The translations under genes and the position numbers were made by a program. Source: Dipteris shenzhenensis (taxonomy: Eukaryota > Polypodiophyta > Polypodiopsida > Gleicheniales). Taken from it: a DNA stretch of 64,000 nucleotides. Below are positions 13,005 through 25,202 of the stretch, piece after piece. The number at the start of each line of letters is the position of its first letter. Position 1 is the stretch's first letter. The stretch is from NCBI GenBank assembly GCA_047967505.1, contig CM106538.1; one strand, given 5' to 3'. Under the pieces are notes generated by a model. That model was not told the DNA's origin and searched no databases. It saw only the letters and a list, made by a program, of their open reading frames with translations.

Positions 13005-14823
13005 ATAGCCACAGACACAATCCATGCATTGTATATGAGGAGGTGCACAAGGGGTTGTTAGTCAAATAGTGATGAAAACGTTGTCATGCTATTGTAATGC
13101 TTGTATTCAAGAGTCTTGGGGACACTGCACTAGCAAGAATCTTGTGCCCAATTGGGAATATCACATCATTGTTCCTGATGATGTAGGTGTTTTGGATACT
13201 GATGAGGAGATCATTGAGGAGCCTCTCTTCAAAGGGCATCATTAATAAATGCTTAGAGATTCTCTTTGCATGGGGGACAACTTCATAGTAGTGAATGCAG
13301 AGGTAGACAATGACGAGGGTGCTCGCTTCTACCATTAGGAAAAAAGGGAGCTCATTTTGGGGCCTTTTGGCCAAAATGAAAAATAGCTCTGAACCAATGG
13401 CCATAGAGCCAATGTAATGTGGGAAAATTATAAAAATTTTGAGATGTATCTAGATTGTCAGAGCAATAAAGAATATTTTATTAATGTACAACTATTAAAA
13501 AAAATTAAAAATTTTGGTAGAGCTACTGACACGATTCTACTACTCGACAATATCTCATTCAAAATACATCATTATCTGAACTGTGTTTACCCCCCAAACT
13601 ACTCTCCCCTCCCAAATTACTCTTCCCATTCTCTTTCTCTCTCTCCCCCTCTCTCTATCCCTCTCCCTCTCCCTCCCTATATATCTCTCCCTCCCTCTCT
13701 CTCTCTCTCGGTTTCCTCCTCATATACATTCCTTCAACCTATGGATTGAGTTTCTTTTGGGTGGTGATGGCAAACTAGAACTCAAAGTACCTCTAGGACC
13801 AAGGTACAAAAGCGAGCCCATTTCTTTTTCAATCTCTCTCTTTGAATATAATCTATGCTTATGCAAAACTGTGTGTTTATCAAAATGATGCAGACTAGAA
13901 TATAGCTTTTGCAAGTTTTTCATCGGGGTACAGCAAACCATTGACAGAACCTAGCTCTTTGAGAAGCTTTGTTAATCAAAATATCGAGGAGCAAGGTACA
14001 AAAGCAAGCTCTTTGTTTTTTCAATCTCTCTTTTTTGAGATTTAAGATGTGAAAGTGTTAAGTTGGATAATATTGTTTCCATTTTTGGTGAACAAGAATG
14101 TATTTATAAAGATGTTGGAGAATGGAATGTAACTTTTGAAAGTTTTCCATGGTCTTAGTTTTTCAGGAAGCATTGTTAATCAATATATTGAAGTGCAAGG
14201 TATGAGAACAATATCATTGCTTTGTCAATCTCTCTTGTTGAAACTATTCTTAAGTTTTGATTATGAAGATCATGCTTATTCAGGACCAGAGGTGTTTGAG
14301 TAAAAGTTTGGGTACTAGTCTCAATGGCATGCATCGATAATTAGAACCCTTCTTGTGCTAAATGTCATGTTGATCAGACTATCAAGGGCAGAAGATATAG
14401 ACATGAGCTCCCTCACTCGTTGACCTCTTTCCTCTATATCTTCCATCGATGTTGCCAACAAGGTTACACTGGATGGCTCCTGGCAAAGAGACTGACTATA
14501 TCAAAAGGAAGTTGGGTGCTCATGCAACCAAACAGAAGGAAGAAGCCATGTTCAAGTAATCTCTTTTTGGCATCTTGGAAGGGTAGGGTGAAAGGATTTA
14601 GAACCAAGGAGGGGATGAAATCAATAAAGGAAATATTGGTTCAACATGTGTACATGCATAAAGAGCTTGTGTTGTGAGAGAATTATCCAACTTATCTTCC
14701 ACAACACATGCCAAATTGTAAGTGACTTCATTCAAAATTTTTTATTTCATAATCAGAGAATTTCCTGAACCTCAATGTGTTTATTCTTATTTTCATATAT
14801 ATATCCTTCATCTTATGAGTAGT
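13005..14823. other. Stretch without a recognisable gene
   Basis: At 13330-13366 there is a copy of the end motif (CATTAGGAAAAAAGGG, CTCATTTTGGGGCC) that also bounds the small element at 49509-50265, followed here by unrelated sequence. A 107-codon minus frame (13084-13404) covers it but shows no domain I know. 13620-13715 is a CT-rich microsatellite. 13800-14240 contains two or three loose repeats of AAGGTACAAAAGCGAGC-like sequence followed by TCAATCTCTCT. The rest looks like old non-coding DNA. Confidence 0.5.
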
Positions 14824-16043
14824 TGTTAGCTCTTTCCTACTGCTTTCGTAGGAAGAGCAGGGTTCTCTCAGTATGTAAGGTTCCAAGGCTTTTTGTCACC
14901 TACATATATAGTGGGGTTGTCGATTGTAGTATATGTGTAGCTTAGGACCTTGGGTCATGTTCCGATGAGAGATGTAGGCTTAAGTGTGGTAAGCAAACAA
15001 AGTGCATGCATGTGTAAACGGAACATGTATCATCATGATTAAGGTAATGAAGGCTTTCAACTTCATTGGGGGTTGCAAGGTTTAGGAGGAGTTTAAGGGT
15101 TAGAAGGAGGTTCCAGAGTTAGAAGGAGGTTCTAGGGTTTAAAAGGAGGTTTCAGGGTTTAGAGAGAGGTGCTAGAGTTTAGAAGAGGTTCCAGGGTTAG
15201 AAGGAGGTTCCAGGGTTTGGAGAGAGGTTCCAAGGTTAGAAGGAGGTTCCAAGGTTTAAAAGGAGGTTTCAAGGTTTAGAAGGAGTTGCATGGTGTAGAA
15301 GGACCTCCAAGGTTTAGGAATTGCAAGGTTTAGAAGGAGGTTCTAGGGTTAGAAGGAGGATCCAAGGTTTAGGGTAGAGTACATGGTGGAGAACTCATCT
15401 CCCTTGTAGATCATGGAGTTTTAAGAGTTGAGGAACAAAGGGTTTAGGGGGAGCATAGGAGTGGGAGAGGAAGAAGGTGTAAGAGCATGGGGGAAAGAAG
15501 AGAGAGGAGGGAGGAGGAGGAGGGAGGAGGATGAGAGAGGAGGAGGACGAGGGAGGAGGAGGAGGAGGAGGGAGGAGGAGGGAGGAGGAGAGGGAGAGGG
15601 TGGGTTGCAAGGTTAGAGGACAGGGGAGGAGTTGCAAGGTTAGGACATGCTTTTGGACGTGGAGTGCAAGGAAGCATGGACACTTGAGACAAATGCTTGG
15701 AATACCAAAGTAGACTCAACGCAATGCCCCAAAGAGTGTGGGCTTCATTCCATTATGGGGTATTTATATAAGTTGGAGAGCTTCTCTCTCTGCATGTAGG
15801 AATTATAACACATTCTCTCTCTACACGTAGAAGTCGTATGTAGAAGTTGTAATACAAAGTTATAACACATTCTTTTTTTACATGTAGAAGTCGTATGTAG
15901 AAGTTGTAACACATTCTCTTTCTACATGTAGAAGTCGTGTGTGTAGAAGTTGTAACACATTCTCTTTCTACATGTAGAAGTCTTATGTAGAAGTTGTATC
16001 ACATTCTCTTTCTACATAAGTCCATGTTGGCACAGAGTCAACA
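14824..16043 (-). repeat. Gypsy LTR copy 3 (3' LTR of the pol-bearing element)
   Basis: Starts TGTTAGCTCTTTCC after unrelated sequence and ends CACAGAGTCAACA. It is followed at once by TACTCCCGGATCC, whose complement GGATCCGGGAG is a purine tract, so this is the downstream LTR of a minus-strand element. Its interior has at least nine AGAAGGAGGTTCCA-type units (15060-15380), a GGA tract (15500-15600) and AGAAGTTGTAACACATTC repeats (15830-16018). Confidence 0.8.
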
Positions 16044-17960
16044 TACTCCCGGATCCATTTTATTACCTGTCCTCGGGTTATGGCTTATTTTGATTTCAGA
16101 GTTGGGATGCCATGTGCGTAATCTAGTTGTTCCTGTAGCAAAGTTTATGGCAAATACAGAATAGTCTCATTGGAATGCAGCCAAAAGAGTCTTGAGCTTT
16201 TGCACCATACAATTTGTGGTCTGTAGTCAAGAAGCTTATCTCCTCTTAAGGAGGGGTAGTCATTGCTGAGGTTGCAGACACTGCCATCGAATCTTCTTGG
16301 GAAGAGGTTTGGTGGGGGTCTCGTTGTTGAGGTTGGAATTTCTTGCTATCTTGCATACATGTTGGATGCGATTGCACCCGTATCATTGAGCTTGTAGATA
16401 ATTTGTATGCAAGTCTGATATTATGGCATATAGGAGATGGCTATGATGTTTGGCGGGGGTCTTGTTGTGGAGGCTGCAGACTCTTTTGCCAATTCATCTT
16501 GAGTTTTGGCATAGCTTCTTGTCATGCTTGTGAATTCATTGCATGCTTTAAGAGTATGGAATGAGAGTGTGTGATACTATTATTGATGCAATCTATTATG
16601 TGCCTATGCAAAATCGTGTGAGTGCATGTGATGTGTCTAACTATATGCTTATTTGTGGGATTTAATAGGGAAATAAGACTCAATCATCCCTAATCCGAAA
16701 TTGATTAGGTCTTCCTACATGTGCAAAAACGTGCATATGCTAGTGAGTGTGCGTGTAACAATCTAGTGCGAATTATATGTGCAAAAACGTGCATATGCTA
16801 GTGAGTGCTCGTGATACAATCTAATCCTAACTAAGGAAGACTTGGTTTCCCAAATCTTCATTTTTCTCGGGGATGGCTTGCGTGTTGATGTAGTAGTGCT
16901 TCAATCGGCTCCCATTTACTGTTGTGTTGAATTGGACTCCATCCAATGTTTCTAGCAACACAGCTCCGATGGGATTCATCTTTTGTACTCGGTATGGTCC
17001 TTGACCTAGATACTTTAGTTTCCCCTTGTGTACTTTGGCATTGTATAATAGGACTAAGTCGACTTCCTTGATGTCTAGCTTTCATATTTCTGTCAAACCA
17101 TGCCTTTCTTTTGCGTTTTTCTGTTGTCATGGCATGGTAGGTGACTAGTCCTGTCTCTCTATGCTTCTCCAACTAATAGAGCCTTTGTTTCAAGGATTCT
17201 TGGTCTCCCATGCATTCCTATACTGCGATGCATAGACTTGGTATTACAAATTCGAGTGGGACCACAGCTTCAAGGCCATATGCCAATTGAAAAGGTGTGT
17301 TCCCTATATTGACCTTGAATGTGGTTCTATATGCCCATAAGGTAGAATTTAGTTTCTCTGCCCAATCAGAACACTATGGTTCTACTACCTTGGTGAGGAT
17401 AATGCATATTATTTTATTGGTGGATTCTGCTAGTCCATTCCCTTGGGGGTAGTAGGGTGTTCTTTTTCTATGGATTACCATGAAGTTAGACATGAAGTTA
17501 GACAAGAGTTCTTGGATTCCCTCATTGACAAAATGTGTACCTCTATCCGACACAATTTCAATGGGACATCCAAATCAGGTGATCATATTCTCATATAAGT
17601 AATCAGTGGACACAATGATGTAGCATGCCTGTGTTCCTTTTGCTGTTGGATGTATGGGACACACATAGTCAATCCGCCATTTTTCAAACGGTTTTTGTGC
17701 AACAACTAGTGTTAGGGGATTGAAGTCTTTGTGTTGTGGTTTAATAGTCCATTGGCATACATCACAACCTTTTACATATTCATAGGCATTTGCCCATAGT
17801 GTTGGCCACCAGCAGCTTGCGAGGAGAACTTTTCTTGCTATAACTTCCCCTTGAAAGTGTCCTCTTGCAATGCCTTCATGGACTTCACTTAGGATTGGCA
17901 TGATCTCATGAGGCATTACACATTGTCTTAATATCTGGTCCTTGCCCATCTTATATAGTT
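16044..17960 (-). pseudogene. Ty3/gypsy copy G3: integrase region
   Basis: Integrase zinc region: VHEGIARGHFQGEV, then CDVCQW in the frame 17575-18618. The core start is WRIDYVCP (normally DFIGP-like). The second catalytic region at about 17520-17580 reads FGCPIEIVSDRGTHFVN in a shifted frame, and a Glu region NGLAESTNK is still readable at about 17415. At 17480-17510 ATGAAGTTAGACA is duplicated, giving a small in-frame repeat (NFMSNFM). The C-terminal part is at 16858-17172 (KAWFDRNMK). Multiple frameshifts and stops disable it. 16044-16850 lies between the integrase and the LTR and shows only weak, uninterpretable sequence; ATGTGCAAAAACGTGCATATGC is duplicated at about 16717 and 16779. Confidence 0.8.
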
Positions 17961-19291
17961 GTCTTGCAATGAGTTGATAGGGTGTAGCCTTTAGAATCAA
18001 TTTTCTGGTATCTATTTCTTTCATTTTAGGGGGTGGTCTTACTGCCATCAAGTACCCAATGATATCTCCACACCATTCTGGAACAACATCTATTTGAAAT
18101 AGTGTGGCATCTGGTAAGTCGTCTTTTATTCCAGTGGCTTCTTCTCCCGACTTGACTCGAGACATGTGATCGGCAATGTAGTGTTGGGCACCTTTGCGGA
18201 CCACTATTTTAAAGTTGAATTCTTGAAGCAAGAGGAGCCATCTGGTTATTTTTCTTGTGGTACACGGACGGTTCACAAGATAAAGCAATGCTTGATGGTC
18301 GGTGTAGAAGACAAAATCATTTGCCAGTAGATAGTGCCAAATTTTCTTTACACTATACACCATTGCTAGGGCTTCTCTTTCTGTGGTTGTATAGTTGATC
18401 TCTACATCATTGAGTTGTCGATTGGCGAAGTAGAAGGGGTAGTCTTTCTTATGTTCACCAAGTTGACAAAGCACACTCCCAATTGCATACTTGGATCCAT
18501 CAGTATGTACATGAAAATCAATATCCCAATTGGGAGATATAAGGATGGGTGCTGTGATTAGGTGCCACTTTAAAAGTTCAAAGGCCTGGTCACACTCTTC
18601 GGTCCATAAGAACTCCACTTATAATTTGTAAAGTGGTCTAGCTATCATGGCATACCACAATATAAATCTTTTATAATATCCAACATGTCCCATAAAGACC
18701 TGTACACCTTTGGAATTTGTAGGAGGAGGCAATTCCATGATGATTTTGATTTTGTCCATGTCAGTTGCAATCCCATGTTGAGAGACAATGTGTCCCAAAA
18801 CAACTTCGTGGGTGACCATGCACTGGCATTTTGTTGGATTTAGGGAGATGCCACACTCCCTACATTTGATTAGTACTGCTTCAAGACATTTGAAGTGGTC
18901 TTGTTTGTTTGAATGGATGCATAAATCATCCAAGGACACCTATAAAAACTTATTCAAAAATGACTTGAAAGCTATGAACATGACTCGCTGGAATGTGGCC
19001 GGGGCATTACAAAGGCCGAATGGCATGACTCTACAAAAAATACCCCATTCTGTAGCAAATGTTGTTTTTGATTGGTCTCGAGGAGCAATTTGCACTTGGT
19101 TATAGCCACTGAAGAGGGACAATGACAATGAGTGAAACCCAATCAGTGTGCTCTATCTTGTAGATGAATCCGGCATCTAGGAGTTTCTCTAGCTCGTCAT
19201 AAACCATGGTGCCATATTTAGGATTTGTGCGATAAGGTCCACATACCTTAGAGTGAGCACCTTCCCTTATAAGTATCGTGTGTACTACCAC
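17961..19291 (-). pseudogene. Ty3/gypsy copy G3: reverse transcriptase and RNase H
   Basis: RNase H (Ty3 type) lies in 18115-18618 with HTDGSKYAIGSVL, TTTEREALAMVYSVKK and FYTDHQALLYL. RT is split over 18619-18939 and 18940-19291: FSGYNQVQIAP, MPFGLCNAPATFQR, then VSLDD at the catalytic position (normally F/YxDD; both Asp kept), followed by LGHIVSQHGI. A stop separates the fingers/palm from the catalytic box, so the copy is dead. Confidence 0.85.
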
Positions 19292-21411
19292 TTCTGGTGA
19301 AATTCATTTCATCTCTTTGTATGACCATGCTAGGCAAACATGGTATTCCATTAGGAGTTCTTTGAGTTTGGTTTCATCTTCTTGATGAAGTAGTTTCCCA
19401 ATGAAAACCAACTTTTCTTCCTCCCCTTCAAGGGCAAGGTTTATTGTGCATGTTTTTGTCGGTCCCCTATAGATTGGAGTTTCACCAATGCTATCAGTTT
19501 CTTGAACTTCAGATTCTCTGAGTGGTCTTGGCATTGCTATTGGCGCACTGCCACTTGTATAATTCTTAAAGTATTTTGGCACTTCTTGAAGATCAGACGG
19601 CCTCTGATGGGGTTGAACTAGCCTGACATGTGTCATGTGTACTCGGTGGCATAGTTGCATTTATTAATTTTTTAGGCTCTTCTTGACTTCCTATTTTTGA
19701 TGTCTCTTGATCGAGCTTCATCTGCACATGTGGCTTATATTTCTAAAACTTCTTACGTTGGGAACTGTGGGGTAACTTTTCCACTGGTAAGGTGTTTCCA
19801 AGTAAGGGTTCATTTGCTATGCATACTCGTTCTAGTCCCTCAAGGGACCATATAAGAGGCGGTGGTTCTGATTTTGAGGGAGCTTGCTTTGTAAGGTAAA
19901 TTCGACGATCCTTGATTGGACTCGTTCAAATTCATTGAAGTGCTCGGCCTTGGTTTTTCTGTGAGTTCCGCCTTCAACTTTCTTGCAGGATCTTTTGCTG
20001 TTATTCAACTTTGGAGGTTCAACTTTTGGGAGCTCGACTGCCATTAGGGCATGCAGAATGGCTAAGTCATTATCAAAGATTTGACCTTCAATTTCAGCAT
20101 TCGCAGCCTCTGTTTCAAGGTCCCAAGGAAAATTTGGGTCATCAGTGGTATGGGTACCTTCTTCAGGTTCATTATCCCACTCGAGGTCAACCATAAAGAA
20201 TGGCATCTCTAGATCGATTGGTTCTTTGTGTTGGAGTGGAGGATCTACCTGTAGCACCTTAGCATCGATATGTGAGAAGGGGGGTCTAATGAATGGCAAT
20301 TGTCGATGGTTGCCAATGCTTGTATCTAGGTATTGACATTGCTTTGTGAGTCACCCGCTATGGCATGATGTCGCAAGGGAGTTGATTTCCTTGAGATTGT
20401 TGTTCAAGATGTGTCATCCAATGCTCTAGGCACAATTGGTTTAATAGCTCCTATTCCCACATTGACCCTAACTATAGTGTCACGATTTTGGATTGTCAGT
20501 CTATCAGTTCCCCAGTCATGGAGGACTGATGCTTCTTGTAACCAAGGATGTCCTAGTAAGATTTGATAGGGATTTTTGGGGGGATCCAAGATTGTGAATT
20601 GAAGGGAAAAGCGGACTCCTGCAATCTTTGTGGACATGCCATTCACTATCCCCAAGGGTTTAGCTAGTGAATCATTGGCAAGGCGTATGTTTAAATTAGC
20701 TTTTTGCATCGAGATGGGAGACCCCATTCTTCATAGAGCTCCTTTGATAGGACATTTACACCTGCTCCACCATCCACTATGGCTTGGACTTTATTATATG
20801 CCTTGTGGATCAAAGGCACAGTAATGTTGCGTATGTCATCTTTCTCACCCATCCGCACATGGATATCTTCAATGTCATTCATAGGTGGAGGGGGATTTGT
20901 GAGTTCAATCCATCCTTTGAAACTCTCCCAGAGATTGGGACAATTCCATAAGAGGATTTCGATGGGAATTGACATAGGGCAACTCAGGATGCTAGAGAGT
21001 GCGGCTCCTTCAAGTTGATGTGGCAGTACATTATGCTCTAGAGTCTGTTTTGGAACAAAGGCTCGAGTACAATATCAATATTTTGTGGGGCCAAGTCATG
21101 GATTGGATCTTGAGCTTGTTTCTCAGCCTCAAATTGAGCTTGTTCATTTTGTACCCATTGTTGAAGTGCCTGAAAATGAGCCTTCTCCACCTCTGCATTT
21201 GGATATGGAGCTTCTTTTATTTGAAGCTCGGGAGTTGATGTGGATGAGCTCAGCTGCTCATTGCTTGGCAGAGGTGGAGGCAATTGTGCTTTCTTTTTAA
21301 GATTGGAATGTTAGGGTCCTTGGTGGTCTCTTTCTGTTGGCATGTAATTACATTTATAGGTTGTGATTTTACACTTGCTGGATCCATACTTTGATGGTCC
21401 ACCCCAATGAT
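19292..21411 (-). pseudogene. Ty3/gypsy copy G3: GAG, protease and linker to RT
   Basis: GAG at 20755-21411 is homologous to the fragment at 10773-11240 (CPNLWESFKGWIEL, PLIHKAY) and extends further upstream (KETTKDPNIPILK) to the point where the GAG-only element begins at 21412. The protease-like domain follows with AIVDGGAGVNVLS, where the usual DTGA/DSGA has become DGGAG, then ILLGHPWLQEASVLHDW in the frame 20404-20727. The acidic linker to RT lies in 19304-20299 (EDETKLKELLMEYHVCLAWSYKEM). Frame breaks occur at about 20400 and 19670. The 5' part and 5' LTR of G3 are not seen to the right of 24001. Confidence 0.8.
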
Positions 21412-21698
21412 TGTTGGTAAACTAAAAGGAAAGAGTAGAGTGAACACAAATTCAGAATACTTGCATATAGAATGAAGAAGAGTGAGGTCCTTATGTAGGA
21501 ACCTCTTACATGCTCACTGACATCACTGATGACTTCAGAGCTCCACAATCATCTCCTCAATCTGCTCCTAGATTCTCTCAATCATCCTATGTGGCTTACC
21601 ACCACCTAACTGTGCTTATGGGCACCTAACTGTGCCTCTAGCACTCACACATAGAAACCAAGGCGTGCCTGAGGCATACACCTCGATATATCCCAACA
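21412..21698 (-). repeat. 3' LTR of GAG-only element
   Basis: 287 bp, TG...CA bounded, adjoining the purine-tract complement at 21699-21712. It shares an almost unbroken ~228 bp with 23774-24001. Confidence 0.85.
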
Positions 21699-22065
21699 AA
21701 CCCCCCCTCAAGGGAATGCCTCAGGCTATGCCAAGGACACAGCTAGCACAAGGTGTCTCATGCCATCTCATGGTGGTCATGGATCTATCAATGGCTAGGA
21801 TCTCAAGCTAGCAAGGGTTCCCATGGGTGTAAGGTAAACAAAAGGGATACAAAAAGACCTTCCAATGGTTATCTCCCCTGCATGTACATGCACACAATGT
21901 CTGCAGGAGGTACCATGGAGCAAAACACATACACCTGGCCTACATCATAAGGTGATCAGAGGTGTTTACAAAACACAATAATTTATTTCATTCATTTTGG
22001 AGGACTATCTAGGCTGAGTACCTTGACTCAACCTAATAAGAGAGATCTGGAGCATACATAGAGAT

Positions 22066-22911
22066 GATTTAAAAAGCATAATCTTCAAAGAATGCCTCAT
22101 CTTGTGGAGGCACATCAACTGAAAGTAGATTGGCATTTTCTATCTTTGAAGTTGCTTCCTTTTTGGCTCTGCAAAACTTCTCATGATGATTGTTTTTGCC
22201 ATAGTGCTTGCATGGATTGATTTTGAAGCAGTCCTTTGAAAGGTGATTTGTCTTCCCACAATGATTGCAAGGTGAAAACTTGCCCTTCTGGATTTTTATG
22301 GCATAAGCTATGTCATTGCCTTTCTTGAGCTCCATGTGCCTTTATTCTTCTTGGAGAGCAAAGATAATATCTTCAAGATTAGGATTAGGAAGATTTTTCA
22401 AAGTGGTAACAATATGATCATAATCTTTAGGCATACTCTTAAGAAACACTGCCATAGCATCATCTGTAGTGATAGGAGAGTTGATAGAAGCAAGTTGAGT
22501 CATAAGACCCCACATGTAATTGACATGGGCTACCAAAGGAGTGCCACTAACCGTCTTCAATTCAAAGAAAGAGATTTTAAGTGATAATTTTGAGATGTGA
22601 GAGCTAGGACCAAAAATCATGTCAAGCTTTTGCCAAGCTTCTGAAGGAGACTCTAAGTCAGAGATGTGATGAATATAATCATCTCCTAAAGCAAGAGCAA
22701 TGATACCATATGCTTTCTCCTCTCTAGCGGGATCCCTTTTCGGGCATGTCGGAGCTGAGGATTCTCCAGCATTGGAGGCTATAGAAGAAGAAGTTGAAGT
22801 CGGTTTGACAAGTCCCCAGACGTTTTTCCTCATCAATGCAAATTTCACCTTCATCTACCATGTGTGGAAGCCCTTTCCATTGAACTTATCTATATTCAAT
22901 ATGGTAGCCAT
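22066..22911 (-). pseudogene. GAG of the GAG-only element (UBN2-type domain, two zinc knuckles)
   Basis: Start chosen at the ATG complement 22909-22911 (MATILNIDKFNGKGFHTW), the usual copia GAG opening. A stop at 22855-22857 follows HTW; reading continues in the same frame as MKVKFALMRKNVWGL, then the UBN2-like LESPSEAWQKLDMIFG and MPKDYDHIVTTLKNL. A second in-frame stop (TAA at 22342-22344, normally a Gln/Glu position after LQEE) precedes the zinc-binding tail. There the first knuckle is CNHCGKTNHLSKDC and the second is degenerate (CKHYGKNNHHEKFC, second Cys replaced by Tyr). Two nonsense codons in one unshifted frame suggest recent inactivation, or that it never needed its own GAG to move. 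Confidence 0.8.
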
Positions 22912-23773
22912 GATAGGGTCTAACCCAGGTATTGGTGTCTTCTCTCTTACAAGGCTAGAATAACAACTAAAAGGCTTCAAAATATAAGCATTGACTAGTG
23001 ACCAAATTTCAATCAATGATGCTTTTTCTTACATGCTTCACAGAGGTGGCTAAATGAAATCTTTCTAGTCAAAACTAGGTATGGCAACTCAAAGCAAAGC
23101 TGAAGCCACAGTTGTATTGATGCTATTGAAAACTTCAAAAACTCAGAAATGCTAGAGTAGCATCTTATGTAGCATCACTTTCAAAAACTTATCAAAACTG
23201 TAAAAAACAAAGGACTGAACTTGAAGGGCTTGTATCTCACTCTCCAGAGCAAAGAAAAAGGGGGCTCCAGAGTAAAGTAAAAGGGGGTTTCTGAGGCAAA
23301 AGAAAGCTTATATACGTAAAAAGTCCACTGAGGAGAAGGGGCACAAATCCACGTCAGAGTGCCATAGCTTAACTCTTCATTTTCAACTGGTTTTTCTCTG
23401 TTTTCAGCTTGAATATGCAGCCATTGCTGCTCAGATTTCAGCATAGGATAGCTCTAGGTATGGAGAAGCTCCCTCTAAAAGAAATTAGAGAAGCATGGAG
23501 CAATCTCAGAGAAAACGCAGGAAGAATAGCCGACGATCTGCGTGAAATGACGACGAGTAGAGGCGAAGATTCATCGATTCCTTGCAGCCAAGGGTTTGCC
23601 CCTTTGAGGTGTATCTCCAGCAAGAAGGGTGTGGAGAATGGTAAAGAAAAGGAGGAGAACAGGCTTAAGCAAGATTTGGGAAGAAGAGGAAGAGATGGTG
23701 AAGAAGAAGATGGAGAAGAAGATGATGATGTGGCAGAAATGGGATCAAGGGGGATCAAATGGCTCTGATACCA

Positions 23774-24001
23774 TGTTGGTAAACTAAAAGGAAAGAGTAG
23801 AGTGAACACAAATTCAGAATACTTGCATATAGAATGAAGAAGAGTGAGGTCCTTATGTAGGAACCTCTTACATGCTCACTGACATCACTGATGACTTCAG
23901 AGCTCCACAATCATCTCCTCAATCTGCTCCTAGATTCTCTCAATCATCCTATGTGGCTTATCACCACCTAACTATGCTAATGGGCACCTAACTGTGCCTC
24001 G
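23774..24001 (-). repeat. 5' LTR (truncated) of GAG-only element
   Basis: Starts TGTTGGTAAAC beside the primer site and matches 21412-21639 almost base for base, then homology ends at ACTGTGCCTC and unrelated sequence follows. Confidence 0.8.
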
Positions 24002-24285
24002 CTAGTTAACCTAACTAGATTAGCTTGGTTCCAACACCTCAGATGGACCTAAAGTCCATTCACACCACCCTTAGGACACCCCCCCAGGCCAATTTTACCC
24101 CTACTTTAATCCCTCGTAACTCATCCGTTTGGGACCCAAACTGGACCCCGTTTGAACCCAGATTTCACATACAGAACCACAAGCTACAGAGATTTTTCCA
24201 GCCCATTGCATACCATTTCGGCATCCCTAGCACACGTTCATTCGTGCCCCTGTGTGGGCCTCGTTTCACACAAATTCAGGTGTAT
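24002..24285. other. Unassigned 284 bp
   Basis: Between the cut LTR and copia C. It has no open frame of interest and no match to other parts of the window. Confidence 0.4.
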
Positions 24286-24657
24286 ATTGTGCATTTATGT
24301 CACCGACTTGTTAGCTACAGATGCGATTGGTACACCGCCCACGATTGGATGACTGTTGTGCATTTATGTCACCGACTTGTTAGCTACAGATGCGATTGGT
24401 ACACCGCCCACGATTGGATGACAGCTATCCTTATCTACTCTAGTTTGTGGCTCAGTTAGTATGCCACCTTAGTTAGTTGAGTTTGGTTTGAGACCCACAT
24501 ATAGGGTTCTTCTATTTCTTTGTACTAGAGTTCTTTTGGCTTTCACAACTAAGAAGAGAAAAGCTGTTTTCAGCCTCCACCTATGTGTGTATTCCCCCTT
24601 TGTGTATGTGAGAAAGCCACAAGTGACACTCCTTCCCTCTCTCCCACTATATTCACA
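24286..24657 (+). repeat. Copia C: 5' LTR, lacking its start and carrying a 68-bp tandem duplication
   Basis: From about 24286 it follows the copia C/D/E LTR (GTGCATTTATGTCACCGAC). The segment from TTGTGCATTTATG to CACGATTGGATGAC is present twice (24288 and 24356, period 68). The usual LTR beginning TGTTGAGATATCG is missing. The LTR ends TTCACA at 24657, immediately before the primer site. Confidence 0.8.
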
Positions 24658-24669
24658 TGGTATCAGAGC
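24658..24669 (+). other. Copia C: primer binding site (initiator-Met tRNA)
   Basis: TGGTATCAGAGC directly after the LTR; the classic plant copia tRNA-iMet complement. The same site occurs at 45272 and 56976, and with a one-base change (TGGTATCAAAGC) at 40595. Confidence 0.9.
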
Positions 24670-25202
24670 CTTGTTCGTGGTAAGGAGCTCAAGAAAGAAA
24701 ACCAAGTTCTCGGTGTCCTAGTAAGAGGACCAGTGTTGCTTTCCTCTTTTCAGTTTGGGAGCAAATCTCTGTAGGTAGCACAGCTAGAAGTGCAAGAGTG
24801 CACTGTCTCAGATTGAGACGCCCTTCGTGGTGTGGCGAGACGGTAGTATATGTTGCGGGCGAGGGCAAAGCCCTCGGTGACTTTATTTTTTCTTATTCGA
24901 GGCCATTTCGGGGCCCATTTTGAAGGCGGAATTTCTTCACAAGCACTCAGAAAAAGGCCCTGTTTTTGCTGTGCGACCACTGCTCGGCTGGTCGGTGAAA
25001 AGTTGCTATAGAAATTGCATCGTATGCCTGTGTGCAGAGATATTGGGAGTTGCAGAATCATGCTTGTTGCCTGTTGATGCAAAATCATCATTAGGAAGTG
25101 ACTGTGTGGTCAAATACCACTTTCCTCAGTTTTGCAGATCTACCCATGTGAGGCAAAAGCTATGTCTTTTTGCAGTGACAGAATATTTTGCAGTGTTCTG
25201 TA

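Larger units (their letters stand above)
21412..24001 (-). mobile_element. GAG-only LTR retrotransposon (TR-GAG type)
   Basis: A complete small LTR element on the minus strand. The 3' LTR is 21412-21698 (TGTTGGTAAAC ... TCCCAACA), followed by the polypurine complement AACCCCCCCTCAAG. The primer site is at 23762-23773, complement TGGTATCAGAGC, next to the 5' LTR starting TGTTGGTAAAC at 23774. The two LTRs are almost identical over about 228 bp; the right one is cut at about 24001, so the last ~58 bp and the target duplication are lost. Only a GAG is encoded; there is no protease, integrase or RT, which fits the TR-GAG class described in plants. Confidence 0.85.

Noticed and set aside
13084-13404. 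107-codon minus-strand frame
   Set aside because: No recognisable motif; it overlaps the repeated end motif at 13330-13366 and is likely chance.
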